From Levilactobacillus humaensis (GTDB lineage Bacteria; Bacillota; Bacilli; Lactobacillales; Lactobacillaceae): 41,063 nt of DNA. The notes under the pieces are model-generated. The model was given only the letters and a program-made list of their open reading frames with translations. It had not been told where the DNA came from and searched no databases. The stretch is from contig NZ_BROB01000022.1 of NCBI RefSeq assembly GCF_024345185.1, forward strand, positions 1 to 41,063. The letters run 5' to 3'. The position numbers were made by a program, and so were the translations under genes. This document shows positions 25,211 to 32,802 of this stretch, in pieces (position 1 is the stretch's first letter; every line of letters begins with the position of its first letter).

Positions 25211-25297
25211 ATAATCGTTAGTGGCTTAAACCGTTAAACGGTGTGATGACGCGGTTGACCACTGTTTTTAAAGAATAGTTATATAATCAACGATTAT
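25211..25297 (+). promoter_or_regulatory. Promoter region of the acylase gene with two dyads
   Basis: TATAAT at 25282-25287 is a strong -10 box; the nearest good -35 (TTGACC, 25255-25260) has a 21-bp spacer. ACCGTTAAACGGT (25230-25242) is a perfect odd palindrome upstream. ATAATCGTT (25211-25219) and AACGATTAT (25289-25297) form an inverted pair flanking the whole promoter. These are candidate regulator sites; no regulator is identified. Confidence 0.45.
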
Positions 25298-25362
25298 GCG
25301 TGCATAACGTCTAGTTTAGGTTTAGAATAATGGATAATTATATTAGAAACGGGATGATTTTG

Positions 25363-26346
25363 ATGTGTACTAGTTTGACCTATGAAAATAGTCAAGGTGA
25401 TCATTTTTTGTCACGGACCATGGATTTTGCCTTTGAATTAGGTGGCCAACCAATCTTTATGCCTCGTAACCAGAAAATCCAGGGGGATGCTGGTGCCTTC
25501 ACCACGAAGTACGGTTTCGTAGGAGCTGGACGTAATCTGAAACACTACATCTTTGTTGATGGGGTCAATGAATTTGGCCTGGGTGCTGCTGCGCTCTACT
25601 TCTCACAATATGCGAAGTACGTTAAGGAAGCCGCCGCTGACAAACTCGGCATCGCCCCACATGACCTGGTTGCCTGGGTCTTAGGAAACGCCAAGAGTGT
25701 GGCCGATCTCCGCGAACTGATTCAAAACGTTCAACTCGTGGACGTCCCGGTCTCCTTGCTAGGTCTGACAACACCCTTACATTTCATCTTTAGCGATCCA
25801 ACCGGAGAGACAACTGTGTTGGAAGCCACGAGTGACGACCTTCACCTCATCGATGATCCAGTCGGCGTGATGGCGAACTCGCCACAGCTGAGCTGGCACT
25901 TACAGAATCTTAGTACCTATGGCACGCTCGTTGCGAGTCAGCGACCACTGCATAACTATGAAGGCTTCGAGTTGGCAACACAGGGTCCCGGTACTGGTGC
26001 TTTAGGGATGCCTGGGGATTATACCTCACCATCTCGGTTTGTTCGGACCGTCTTCAACAAGCATTACAGTGAAGCAGCGGCAGATACGCCGACTACGTTG
26101 AATTTATTACAACATTTAATGGACAGCGTGACGATTCCTAAGGGTGTTAAGCTCAAGGACGACGGCGCCAGTGACTACACGCAGTACCGGGGCTACATGG
26201 CCTTGGATGACCGTGCCTACTACATGGAACCTTACGACAACTTGGAACTTCAAGGGGTCAAAATGACGGATGAAATGTTAAACAATTGGGATACACCAGT
26301 TGAGTATCCTTTGGATCATCAGGTTCACATTAATAATTTAAACTAA
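25363..26346 (+). CDS. Choloylglycine hydrolase family acylase (penicillin V acylase-like)
   Basis: 327 residues, an N-terminal-nucleophile hydrolase. Met-Cys at the start (MCTSLTYE) gives Cys2 after Met removal. FLSRTMDFAFELGG supplies Arg18 and Asp21, VNEFGLGAAALYF and MANSPQLSW carry the Asn residues, and SPSRFVR the catalytic Arg. Recalled similarity is closest to B. subtilis YxeI and the L. plantarum proteins first named Bsh2-4 that act as penicillin V or N-acyl-homoserine-lactone acylases rather than strong bile salt hydrolases. The start is fixed by Cys2; the ribosome site (CGGGA) is weak. Cytoplasmic, as no signal peptide is present. Confidence 0.88.
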   Translation: MCTSLTYENSQGDHFLSRTMDFAFELGGQPIFMPRNQKIQGDAGAFTTKYGFVGAGRNLKHYIFVDGVNEFGLGAAALYFSQYAKYVKEAAADKLGIAPHDLVAWVLGNAKSVADLRELIQNVQLVDVPVSLLGLTTPLHFIFSDPTGETTVLEATSDDLHLIDDPVGVMANSPQLSWHLQNLSTYGTLVASQRPLHNYEGFELATQGPGTGALGMPGDYTSPSRFVRTVFNKHYSEAAADTPTTLNLLQHLMDSVTIPKGVKLKDDGASDYTQYRGYMALDDRAYYMEPYDNLELQGVKMTDEMLNNWDTPVEYPLDHQVHINNLN

Positions 26347-26363
26347 TCAAAGCTGGTGGGTAG

Positions 26364-26810
26364 ATGAGTGATTTTCAACAAAAGTCTTTTCAAGAATTAA
26401 CGACGGCCGAACTCTTTGAGATTTATCGGTTACGGACCGCGGTCTTCGTCGTGGAGCAAACCTGTGCCTATCAAGAGGTGGACGACTTGGATCTGACTGC
26501 CCAACATCTGTTCACGCAGGCACCCGATGGTAAGATTCGGTCGTATGCTCGGCTGATGGATGAACAGAATCAGGTTCGCATTGGCCGGGTCGTGGTCGCA
26601 CCTGACGCTCGTGGTAATGGTAGTGGACGCGAACTCGTGGCCCAAGCCATCGCTGCCTGCAAGGAAACGTATCCCGATGCTGGTCGAATCATCATTCAGG
26701 CGCAAGCTTACTTGCAAAAGTTCTATGAGTCCTTCGGGTTTCAACCGATTAGCGATGTCTACTTGGACATCGGTATTCCTCATCTCGACATGATCCTGCC
26801 ACTTAAATAA
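26364..26810 (+). CDS. GNAT family N-acetyltransferase (ElaA-like)
   Basis: 148 residues. IYRLRTAVFVVEQTCAYQEV is the ElaA-type N-terminus, RIGRVVVAPDARGNGSGREL is the acetyl-CoA pyrophosphate-binding motif A, and YLQKFYESFGFQPISDVYLD is motif B. The acyl acceptor is unknown. It lies 17 bp after the acylase stop, so the two are probably co-transcribed. ATG 26364 is preceded by GGTGGG. Confidence 0.9.
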   Translation: MSDFQQKSFQELTTAELFEIYRLRTAVFVVEQTCAYQEVDDLDLTAQHLFTQAPDGKIRSYARLMDEQNQVRIGRVVVAPDARGNGSGRELVAQAIAACKETYPDAGRIIIQAQAYLQKFYESFGFQPISDVYLDIGIPHLDMILPLK

Positions 26811-26814
26811 CCAC

Positions 26815-26851
26815 AAAAAAATTCCTGAGACAAAAGTCTCAGGAATTTTTT
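26815..26851. terminator. Bidirectional terminator
   Basis: ATTCCTGAGAC pairs perfectly with GTCTCAGGAAT around AAAA, flanked by A6 and T6. It serves the GNAT gene on + and could stop read-through on -. Confidence 0.9.
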
Positions 26852-26871
26852 GCGCTCCGAACGTCTATGGT

Positions 26872-26988
26872 CGAAACGTGTGACAAAAGGCAGTCAACTC
26901 CGCTTAACCCCGATAGACAAACAATCCAAGACCGGAATTGTTCGTCTATCGACGTTAATGCTCATTGACTAACCGCCTTCTGTCACAC
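26872..26988 (-). repeat. Structured 3'-end repeat, copy C (full form, family 1)
   Basis: Read on the minus strand it starts 11 nt after the beta-glucosidase stop. The outer stem is GTGTGACA/TGTCACAC extended by AGAAGGCGGT/ACTGCCTTTT with G-T pairs. The inner 16-bp hairpin uses plus-strand 26912-26927 and 26935-26950. It is closely similar to copy A; the differences in the inner stem keep pairing (T-A to A-T and T-A to C-G). It ends CACACGTTTCGACC. Confidence 0.85.
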
Positions 26989-26999
26989 GCTAACTAAAG

Positions 27000-29249
27000 T
27001 TATTTGCGTTGGTTGGCGAGACTGATAAAGTCGGCCACAAACGTTTCCGGCACACCGGTGGCCACTAGGGCCCGCAGTGGCATGTTGAGGAACATCAGGT
27101 TTTGGGTCAGCTGTGGCTGATCATCTTGTTGATCGCTGAATCCGAGGGGATTGTTGGCGCCCAGTGGTTTGAGAACCGTGTTTTTAAATTGGTCCAACAG
27201 CTTGTGGTCGCGAACGATCGTGGTCAGGTAGGTCTCCATGGTGATGGGGGCCGGCGAGTTCTTGAAGTCCATGGTCAACTTGGTCTGGAGGCGAATATCA
27301 CGGGAGGATTGCCCGACCATGATTTCGTAATCGCCAGAGTCTGCTTGCCAACGGTGCTTGCTATCACACCACCAACTGAAGTCTTTGCGACTGAGTTTGA
27401 GGGTGACGGTCTTGGTTTCGCCAGGTTCCACGGCAACCTTGGTAAAGGCCCGCAGTTCCTTGGTTGGCATTGGCACGTGGGAAGAGTGGTTGGCTACATA
27501 GAGTTGTGGCACGGCCTTCCCGGCAACATCGCCGGTATTGGTGACGTTGAACGTTACCGTTGCCCCGTGTTCATCCTGGTCGACCGCGAGATCGGTGAGC
27601 TCAAATGATGTGTAGCTGAGCCCATAGCCGAATGGATAAAGGACATGCATTTCGTGGGTATCATAGTAGCGGTAACCCATGAAAATTCCTTCCGTGTAGT
27701 ATTCATGTTGGGGATCCTGGCCAAAGGTTGGTGCCATTGGCGTATCAGTTAAACGAATGGGGAAGGTTTCGGTCAAGTGACCAGATGGGTTAACCTGACC
27801 AGTCAAGACGTCCCAGGTCGCTTCACCCACGGCCTCACCGGCCAGGTAGGTTTCAACGACAGCAGTGACCGAGTGAATCCAGGGCATTTCAACGGCCGAT
27901 CCATTTTGCAGGACAACCGTGGTGTGGGCGTTAACACGACCCAGACTGCCGATTAGATCGGTTTGATTTTCTGGTAACATCAGGGAGTTCTTGTCAAAGC
28001 CTTCGGACTCATCACTGGCAGGATAGCCGGCGAAGATGATCACGTGATCGGCTTCCTTAGCGGCGGTCAGGGCTTCCTGAACCAAGTGGTCGTCGGTTTC
28101 ACTCTGATCTAACCGATAACCAGGATAGTAGGTTGCGTCTAGCCCAGTATTTTTAAGAGCTTCCAATGGCGTAACTAAGTTAGATGGATTAACGTATGAG
28201 CTGCCGGCTCCTTGGTAGCGGGGATTCTCGGCGAGTTCCCCAATGACGACGACCTTACCGGATGTCTTGGGGTGTAGCGGTAATTCTTCATCGTGGTTCC
28301 GTAACAGAACGATACTGTCGTCCGCAATTTCGCGGGCAAAGGTGTGGTGTGCCTGATGGTCGTAGTCACCAGCGGTGGTCTGTGGGGCCCAGTCGTCGAT
28401 GAGGTGGAGGATGTGGCGGACGGCTTTATTCAGAGTTCCTTCGTCCAGTTCACCGGTTTCGATGGCCCGCAAAATTTCATCGATCGAGGTTTGACCCTTA
28501 CCAGGCATCTCGAGGTCGAGACTGGCTCGTAAGGCCCGTGCGTGGTTGGCCACGGCGCCCCAGTCAGACATGACGGCACCGTGGAAGCCCCATTCGTCTC
28601 TTAAAATGTCACGTAAGAGGTGGTGATTTTCGGAGTTCAAGACGCCATTAACCTTGTTATAAGACGTCATGATGCTGGCAGGACGAGCTTTCTTCACGAT
28701 AATTTCAAAGGTTCTTAAGTAGAGTTCACGGAGCGTCCGTTGGGACATGTCACTGGAGGCCGTGAACCGTTGATTTTCACGGTTGTTGGCGGCAAAATGT
28801 TTGACGGCGACGCCCACGTGTTGGGATTGAACGCCGCGGACGTAGGCACTGGCGAGTTTACCAGCGACCAAAGGATCCTCGGAGAGATATTCGAAATTAC
28901 GACCGCCGAGGGGCGAACGTTTCAGATTAACGCCGGGTCCCAAGAGGAGACTGACCTGTTCGGCACGGGCCTCTTGCCCGAGGTGTTCACCGAGGCGTTG
29001 CATGAGAGATTGATCCCAAGAACTAGCCGTGAGGGCTGCCGAAGGATAGGTAATGGCGGTCACGGAATCCGTGATGTCACCAGCATCTGCCCCTGGTTTT
29101 TGCTTACGGAGTCCAGAAGGGCCATCCGTTAACATGAGGGCGGGAAGCCCCAGCCGATCAATAGCGGCGGTGTACCAGAAATTCTTACCGGAGACCAGTG
29201 CGGCCTTCTCGGGTAACGTGAGTTCAGCAAGCGTGCGTTCGATGTCCAT
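27000..29249 (-). CDS. Glycoside hydrolase family 3 beta-glucosidase
   Basis: 749 residues, cytoplasmic (no signal peptide). The N-terminal GH3 barrel contains LMLTDGPSGLR, VAVKHFAANNRENQR and the nucleophile Asp in GAVMSDWGAV. The C-terminal GH3 domain starts near DSIVLLRN and includes FAGYPASDESEGFDKNSLMLP. A fibronectin III-like domain (about 560-650, GYRYYDTHEMHVLYPFGYGL then TVTFNVTNTG) follows. A 70-residue tail (TMETYLTTIVRDHKLLDQFK) is often seen in lactobacillar members. It likely hydrolyses imported beta-glucosides. ATG 29249 follows AAAGGA. AAACCGTTT 70 bp upstream is a possible CcpA site. Confidence 0.92.
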   Translation of the reverse strand: MDIERTLAELTLPEKAALVSGKNFWYTAAIDRLGLPALMLTDGPSGLRKQKPGADAGDITDSVTAITYPSAALTASSWDQSLMQRLGEHLGQEARAEQVSLLLGPGVNLKRSPLGGRNFEYLSEDPLVAGKLASAYVRGVQSQHVGVAVKHFAANNRENQRFTASSDMSQRTLRELYLRTFEIIVKKARPASIMTSYNKVNGVLNSENHHLLRDILRDEWGFHGAVMSDWGAVANHARALRASLDLEMPGKGQTSIDEILRAIETGELDEGTLNKAVRHILHLIDDWAPQTTAGDYDHQAHHTFAREIADDSIVLLRNHDEELPLHPKTSGKVVVIGELAENPRYQGAGSSYVNPSNLVTPLEALKNTGLDATYYPGYRLDQSETDDHLVQEALTAAKEADHVIIFAGYPASDESEGFDKNSLMLPENQTDLIGSLGRVNAHTTVVLQNGSAVEMPWIHSVTAVVETYLAGEAVGEATWDVLTGQVNPSGHLTETFPIRLTDTPMAPTFGQDPQHEYYTEGIFMGYRYYDTHEMHVLYPFGYGLSYTSFELTDLAVDQDEHGATVTFNVTNTGDVAGKAVPQLYVANHSSHVPMPTKELRAFTKVAVEPGETKTVTLKLSRKDFSWWCDSKHRWQADSGDYEIMVGQSSRDIRLQTKLTMDFKNSPAPITMETYLTTIVRDHKLLDQFKNTVLKPLGANNPLGFSDQQDDQPQLTQNLMFLNMPLRALVATGVPETFVADFISLANQRK

Positions 29250-29318
29250 ACGTTCAAATCCTTTCTACTTTTTCAGCTAGTCCTAGTATACCGTTTTCCC
29301 GGAAGTGATGTTAGTAAG

Positions 29319-29360
29319 GAAACCGTTTCTTTTGACAAAGCCTGGCAAATAGCGTACCTT
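29319..29360 (+). promoter_or_regulatory. Promoter of the Cys-leader/peptide-binding gene with adjacent cre-like palindrome
   Basis: TTGACA (29332-29337), 17-bp spacer and TACCTT (29355-29360) form a good promoter. GAAACCGTTTC (29319-29329), directly upstream, is an exact odd palindrome close to a CcpA cre site. It lies between this promoter and that of the divergent beta-glucosidase (minus-strand -10 TATACT at 29285-29290), so one site could serve both. Confidence 0.6.
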
Positions 29361-29405
29361 TAAATTTGTGCAATCCATTTAATAACTAAAAGTAAGGAGG
29401 AAACC

Positions 29406-29513
29406 ATGATGTTAGCCAACGTACGCCACAATCAAATGACGGTCACTGCATGTTGCGAATGTAACATGACTATTTGCGTTGGGTTAAATCGTGATTTCCA
29501 GGCAAACCAGTAG
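29406..29513 (+). CDS. 35-residue Cys-rich leader peptide (putative attenuation peptide)
   Basis: A short ORF with a perfect AAGGAGG (29394-29400) five bases before ATG 29406. It starts MMLANVRHNQ and carries four Cys codons in nine positions (TACCECNMTICVG; codons 16, 17, 19, 24), ending in TAG at 29511. It lies about 40 nt after a strong promoter and 33 nt before a perfect 16-bp terminator hairpin, the classic arrangement of a transcription-attenuation leader. Ribosome stalling at Cys codons would signal cysteine shortage and free bases 29501-29508 for antitermination. It could instead be a small functional metal-binding peptide. Confidence 0.65.
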   Translation: MMLANVRHNQMTVTACCECNMTICVGLNRDFQANQ

Positions 29514-29524
29514 ACCTACATAAC

Positions 29525-29592
29525 GACAACGATTGTTGTCACTGTAGCGGGTTTCCTCTCACGATTGACTGTGAGAGGAAACCCGCTTTTTT
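29525..29592 (+). terminator. Attenuator: 16-bp terminator hairpin with upstream small hairpin
   Basis: GCGGGTTTCCTCTCAC (29547-29562) pairs perfectly with GTGAGAGGAAACCCGC (29571-29586), followed by six T. GACAAC/GTTGTC (29525-29540) is a small hairpin just before it. GGTTTCC (29550-29556) in the left arm can alternatively pair with GGCAAACC (29501-29508, one bulged C) at the end of the leader ORF, giving a possible antiterminator. The next gene starts 59 bp later. Confidence 0.75.
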
Positions 29593-29650
29593 GTTTATGA
29601 GTTTAGGGGATTGCACACCACTAAATTGAGGAAAAGGGAGCGTTAATGTT

Positions 29651-31291
29651 ATGAAAAAATGGACCGGAATCGGATTAGTTGCTGCAGTAGTCGCCATGGG
29701 ATTGGGTCTGGCTGCTTGTGGGCAATCGTCATCATCAGCGACGCCCCAGCAAGACTTAAAGTTACCAGCGACGGCACAACTGGATACGATCGATTTGGCT
29801 AAGGCCACGGGTTATGGTCAGACCGGGAACGTTTTTGAAAGTTTCTATCGGTTAGGCAAGGACGGTAAGGTGGCCCCGGGATTGGCGGATTCCGCTAAGA
29901 TGTCCAAGGACAAGAAAACCTGGACGTTCCACATCCGCGACAACGCCAAGTGGAGTAATGGCGATCCTATCACGGCGCAGGACTTCGTTTATTCCTGGCG
30001 ACGGACGTTGACGCCAGCCACCAAGGCTTCCTACACGACGATGTTCTCCGGAATTAAGAACGGGGATAAGATTATCGCTGGTAAGGCCGATCCCAGTGAG
30101 ATTGGGATTCACGCCAAGAACAAGCACACGGTTGTTATCGAATTAGATAAGCCGATTGCCTACTTTAAGATTCTGATGGCATACCCGTTATTTGCCCCAC
30201 AAAATGAAAAGGTCGTCAACAAGTATGGGAAGAAGTATGCCACTAAGTCCGAGTACATGGTGTACAGTGGACCGTTTAAGATTACCAACTGGAGTGGGAC
30301 TGGGAATACCTGGTCATTCGTCAAGAACAACCATTACTGGGACAAGAAGGTTGTGAAGTTAAATAGGATTAGCTACCAGGTGGTTACTAATCCGCAAACG
30401 GGGTTGAGCCTGTACCAGAACAAGAAGCTCGACTTCGCACAGCTCTCGACGGAGCAAGTTAAGAACTATAAGAACAACAAGGAATTCAAGGAGTATCCTT
30501 ACTCCATCGTGATTCACCTGAAGTACAACTTTCAAGATGCTGATAAGGAAAAGCGGCGTATCATGAATAATCAGAACATCCGCCAAGCAATTGCCTTATC
30601 GATCAATCGCAGCCTGTTAACCAAGAAGGTCTTGGGGGATGGTTCTGTGACCCCTACTGGTTTTGTGGCTAGTGGTCTTGCCAAGGATCCGAAGACGGGT
30701 GAAGACTTTGCCAAGCAACAAGCCGTTAAGAATACCACAGCCTACAACCCAACTCTGGCGAAGAAGAAGTGGGCGGCTGGTTTGAAACAGCTGGGACTGA
30801 AGAAGGTCAAGCTGAGTATCATGGCTGGAAATGATGATGTCGCTGCTAGTACCGTTACCCAATATTTGAAGGGAACGTTGGAAAAGAACCTACCTGGTTT
30901 TGACCTCACGATTCAAAACGTTCCGGCTTCAGTCGCCCAATCACGGGCAACGAGTGGTGACTTTGACCTCTTCCTCTCCCACTGGGGAGCCGACTTCAAC
31001 GATCCCATTTCCTTCATGCAGATTCCAACGAGTTCCAACGCTTTGAACTATGGCAAGTGGTCCAACAAGACTTACGATGCCTTGATCGACAAGGCCCAGA
31101 ATCAAGATGCTGGGAACGACGAGGCGCGTTGGCAGGACATGGTTCAGGCCGCTAAGCTCATCAACAAGGAACAGAGCTTTACGCCCCTTTATCAGGCTAA
31201 TTACGCCTACCTCCAACGGTCCACGGTCAAGGGTGTGATTCATAACACTGCCGGGACTCAGTGGAGTTACAAGTACGCTTACGTTAAATAG
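29651..31291 (+). CDS. Oligopeptide ABC transporter substrate-binding lipoprotein (OppA/SBP_bac_5)
   Basis: 546 residues. The lipoprotein signal has lipobox LAAC with lipid-bearing Cys at about 23. The SBP_bac_5 domain covers the rest, with KTWTFHIRDNAKWSNGDPIT and AQDFVYSWRRTL as the family signature and NIRQAIALSINR in the middle. No permease or ATPase gene is adjacent, so it must use Opp subunits encoded elsewhere. The preceding Cys-rich leader and attenuator suggest a role in uptake of cysteine-containing peptides, comparable to Listeria CtaP; that link is inference. ATG 29651 follows AAAGGGAG. Confidence 0.9.
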   Translation: MKKWTGIGLVAAVVAMGLGLAACGQSSSSATPQQDLKLPATAQLDTIDLAKATGYGQTGNVFESFYRLGKDGKVAPGLADSAKMSKDKKTWTFHIRDNAKWSNGDPITAQDFVYSWRRTLTPATKASYTTMFSGIKNGDKIIAGKADPSEIGIHAKNKHTVVIELDKPIAYFKILMAYPLFAPQNEKVVNKYGKKYATKSEYMVYSGPFKITNWSGTGNTWSFVKNNHYWDKKVVKLNRISYQVVTNPQTGLSLYQNKKLDFAQLSTEQVKNYKNNKEFKEYPYSIVIHLKYNFQDADKEKRRIMNNQNIRQAIALSINRSLLTKKVLGDGSVTPTGFVASGLAKDPKTGEDFAKQQAVKNTTAYNPTLAKKKWAAGLKQLGLKKVKLSIMAGNDDVAASTVTQYLKGTLEKNLPGFDLTIQNVPASVAQSRATSGDFDLFLSHWGADFNDPISFMQIPTSSNALNYGKWSNKTYDALIDKAQNQDAGNDEARWQDMVQAAKLINKEQSFTPLYQANYAYLQRSTVKGVIHNTAGTQWSYKYAYVK

Positions 31292-31309
31292 CATTTAGGT
31301 GTGTGTGAA

Positions 31310-31500
31310 TTGGCCGCCTGCGGCTGCCAGGGATTCCGCCTGCTGTGGGGACGCTTCAGCCTAAAAACCAGGCTTCTCGCTCGATTTGAAGCCACGAAGA
31401 CCACATGTCTTCAAAGTCGCCCGTGATGTAAGGCCGAGAAACGCACTCGGTCTAACATCACCACCACGGCCGGCTCCATCCCTGGCCTCCTCCGGCTAGG
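31310..31500 (+). repeat. GC-rich structured repeat, copy 1 (family 2)
   Basis: About 190 bp, repeated at 40629-40818 in the same orientation, here 19 nt after the peptide-binding gene. Paired segments are CCAGGGAT (31327-31334) with ATCCCTGG (31478-31485), GATGTAAGGCCGAG (31425-31438) with CTCGGTCTAACATC (31446-31459, one A-A mismatch), GGCTTC with GAAGCC (31371-31376, 31388-31393), and GAAGAC with GTCTTC (31396-31401, 31407-31412). Stem differences from copy 2 are mostly compensatory, and G-T pairs favour RNA from the + strand. Confidence 0.85.
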
Positions 31501-31745
31501 ATAGTAGGTTGCCACAACTAGGACTGTCGTAAGTTCTACTTGATCATGGGAAACCGGTGACTAGCCGGGTCACTGACAGTTGGTGAAGTTGCTTTCACCA
31601 TGTTTCGATTGGTTTTTAAGGGCGTAACGTAATTAAATTTTTAGATTCGTGAAAGGACGCCGATGCTGTTGGCGTCCTTTTCCACTTTACAGTGACCGGT
31701 GAGTCCCGTTACAATTAAGTGAGATTAAAGGGAGAGGGCAGACTG
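31501..31745. other. Intergenic region before the tag paralogue
   Basis: No gene seen. AAAGGACGCC (31652-31661) and GGCGTCCTTT (31671-31680) with following T form a clear terminator, probably for transcripts coming through the structured repeat. GGGAGAGGG near 31730 is the ribosome site of the next gene. Confidence 0.6.
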
Positions 31746-32294
31746 ATGGCAATCGGACCGAATGATGGTCGCCAATTTGAGACAGATGGTGCCGCGGAGT
31801 ATGATGCCTACTTTGGCACGCCAACACATGATGACCACGTGTTATTCGAACTGTTGACGGTGGGTGTTTTTCAAGTTGGTCTGAGTTGGCAGGCGGCAGC
31901 TAGCAAGTTGCCAGTTTACCGGCAAGTCTTTGACGGCATGGCAATTCAGCCAGTAGCGGCCATGATTGATGAATTGGCAATTCCAGAAATTGCGGCGTTT
32001 CCGGGGATGATTGGTAATCATCGTAAGATTCAGGCTGTGCTCCGGAATGCCCGTGCTATTCTCAAGGTTCAGCAGCAGTTCGACAGTTTTTCCGCCTATC
32101 TGTGGGCCTTTGTGGATGGGACGCCATTGCTCTTACCAGCGCCGGAGCGTGACGCGGTGGCTCATCAGTCGACCCTGGGGAGTGCTGTGGCCAAGGACAT
32201 GAAACGCCGTGGATTTAGCTTCGTGGGGCCAGTGGTGACCCACATGTTTCTGCTAGCTGCGGGAATTCTACGAGAGCCCGACACACGCGATTAA
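31746..32294 (+). CDS. Divergent DNA-3-methyladenine glycosylase I-like protein
   Basis: 182 residues, recognisable as a Tag paralogue by LFELLTVGVFQVGLSWQAA, IGNHRKIQAVLRNARAIL, YLWAFVDGTP and MKRRGFSFVGPVVTHMF. The zinc-snap is gone: no N-terminal RCxW Cys, the YHD His is replaced (EYDAYFG), and the C-terminal His/Cys pair is absent. The base-recognition Glu (LE in true Tag) aligns with Gly. It may act on another lesion or not be a glycosylase. ATG 31746 is chosen for its ribosome site; 31719 would add nine unrelated residues. A canonical tag lies 12 kb upstream. Confidence 0.8.
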   Translation: MAIGPNDGRQFETDGAAEYDAYFGTPTHDDHVLFELLTVGVFQVGLSWQAAASKLPVYRQVFDGMAIQPVAAMIDELAIPEIAAFPGMIGNHRKIQAVLRNARAILKVQQQFDSFSAYLWAFVDGTPLLLPAPERDAVAHQSTLGSAVAKDMKRRGFSFVGPVVTHMFLLAAGILREPDTRD

Positions 32295-32406
32295 GTGAAA
32301 ATTAGGTGAGAATTCACGAGAACCTGAAACCGATTTATTTGGGGCGCTGGCTGGCCAGAGCCGCTGGGACGGGATCCGTTATGAATAAATTTATTGTCGA
32401 TTGTGC

Positions 32407-32435
32407 TTGACACCGAATTAGAATTGCATTAGACT
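32407..32435 (+). promoter_or_regulatory. Promoter of the met T-box/metQNI transcript
   Basis: TTGACA (32407-32412) and TAGACT (32430-32435) with an exact 17-bp spacer. The T-box leader begins a few bases downstream. Confidence 0.8.
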
Positions 32436-32441
32436 TGCTAT

Positions 32442-32738
32442 TAAATTAAGCGATTGAAAACAATGTGATCAGGAGAGTAACCACCGTCAATGGTTTCAAG
32501 AGAGCTCGCGATTTGCTGAAAGCGGGTAACCCACGGCGGGGTGAAGATGGCCTGAAATGAATTGGTACCGCTGAGTCTTTTCGATGAAGTGGTAATGCTT
32601 GGCACTCATTATCGTGCACGCACTTTAAGGCGCAAGCTGGCGAGTGTTAATGAGGGGTCGGCATAGTCTGACTTGAATTAGAATGGTACCACGACAGAGT
32701 TCGTTTCTATTAAATTAGAAGCGGACTCTTTTCTTTTG
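32442..32738 (+). promoter_or_regulatory. T-box riboswitch (methionine-specific)
   Basis: Stem I begins with the AAGAGAGCTCGCG and GCTGAAAGCGGGT elements (about 32498-32527) common to T-boxes. The likely specifier is ATG (32557-32559, in GAAATGAAT), a Met codon followed by A. AATGGTACCACG (about 32682-32693) is the T-box sequence whose TGGT bulge pairs with the tRNA 3' end. A terminator follows: GAGTTCGTTTCT (32697-32708) with AGAAGCGGACTC (32717-32728) and a T-rich tail. Uncharged tRNA-Met would stabilise the antiterminator and turn on metQNI. Confidence 0.88.
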
Positions 32739-32802
32739 GTCATTGTTTTCAATCGCTAGCTTCAAAATAAATTCTTTAAAAGGGATAAAGGGGATTTTGA
32801 AT

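Noticed and set aside
31310-31500. CRISPR or tandem-repeat interpretation of the 190-bp repeats
   Set aside because: The two copies are 9 kb apart, long and structured, with no spacer-repeat periodicity.
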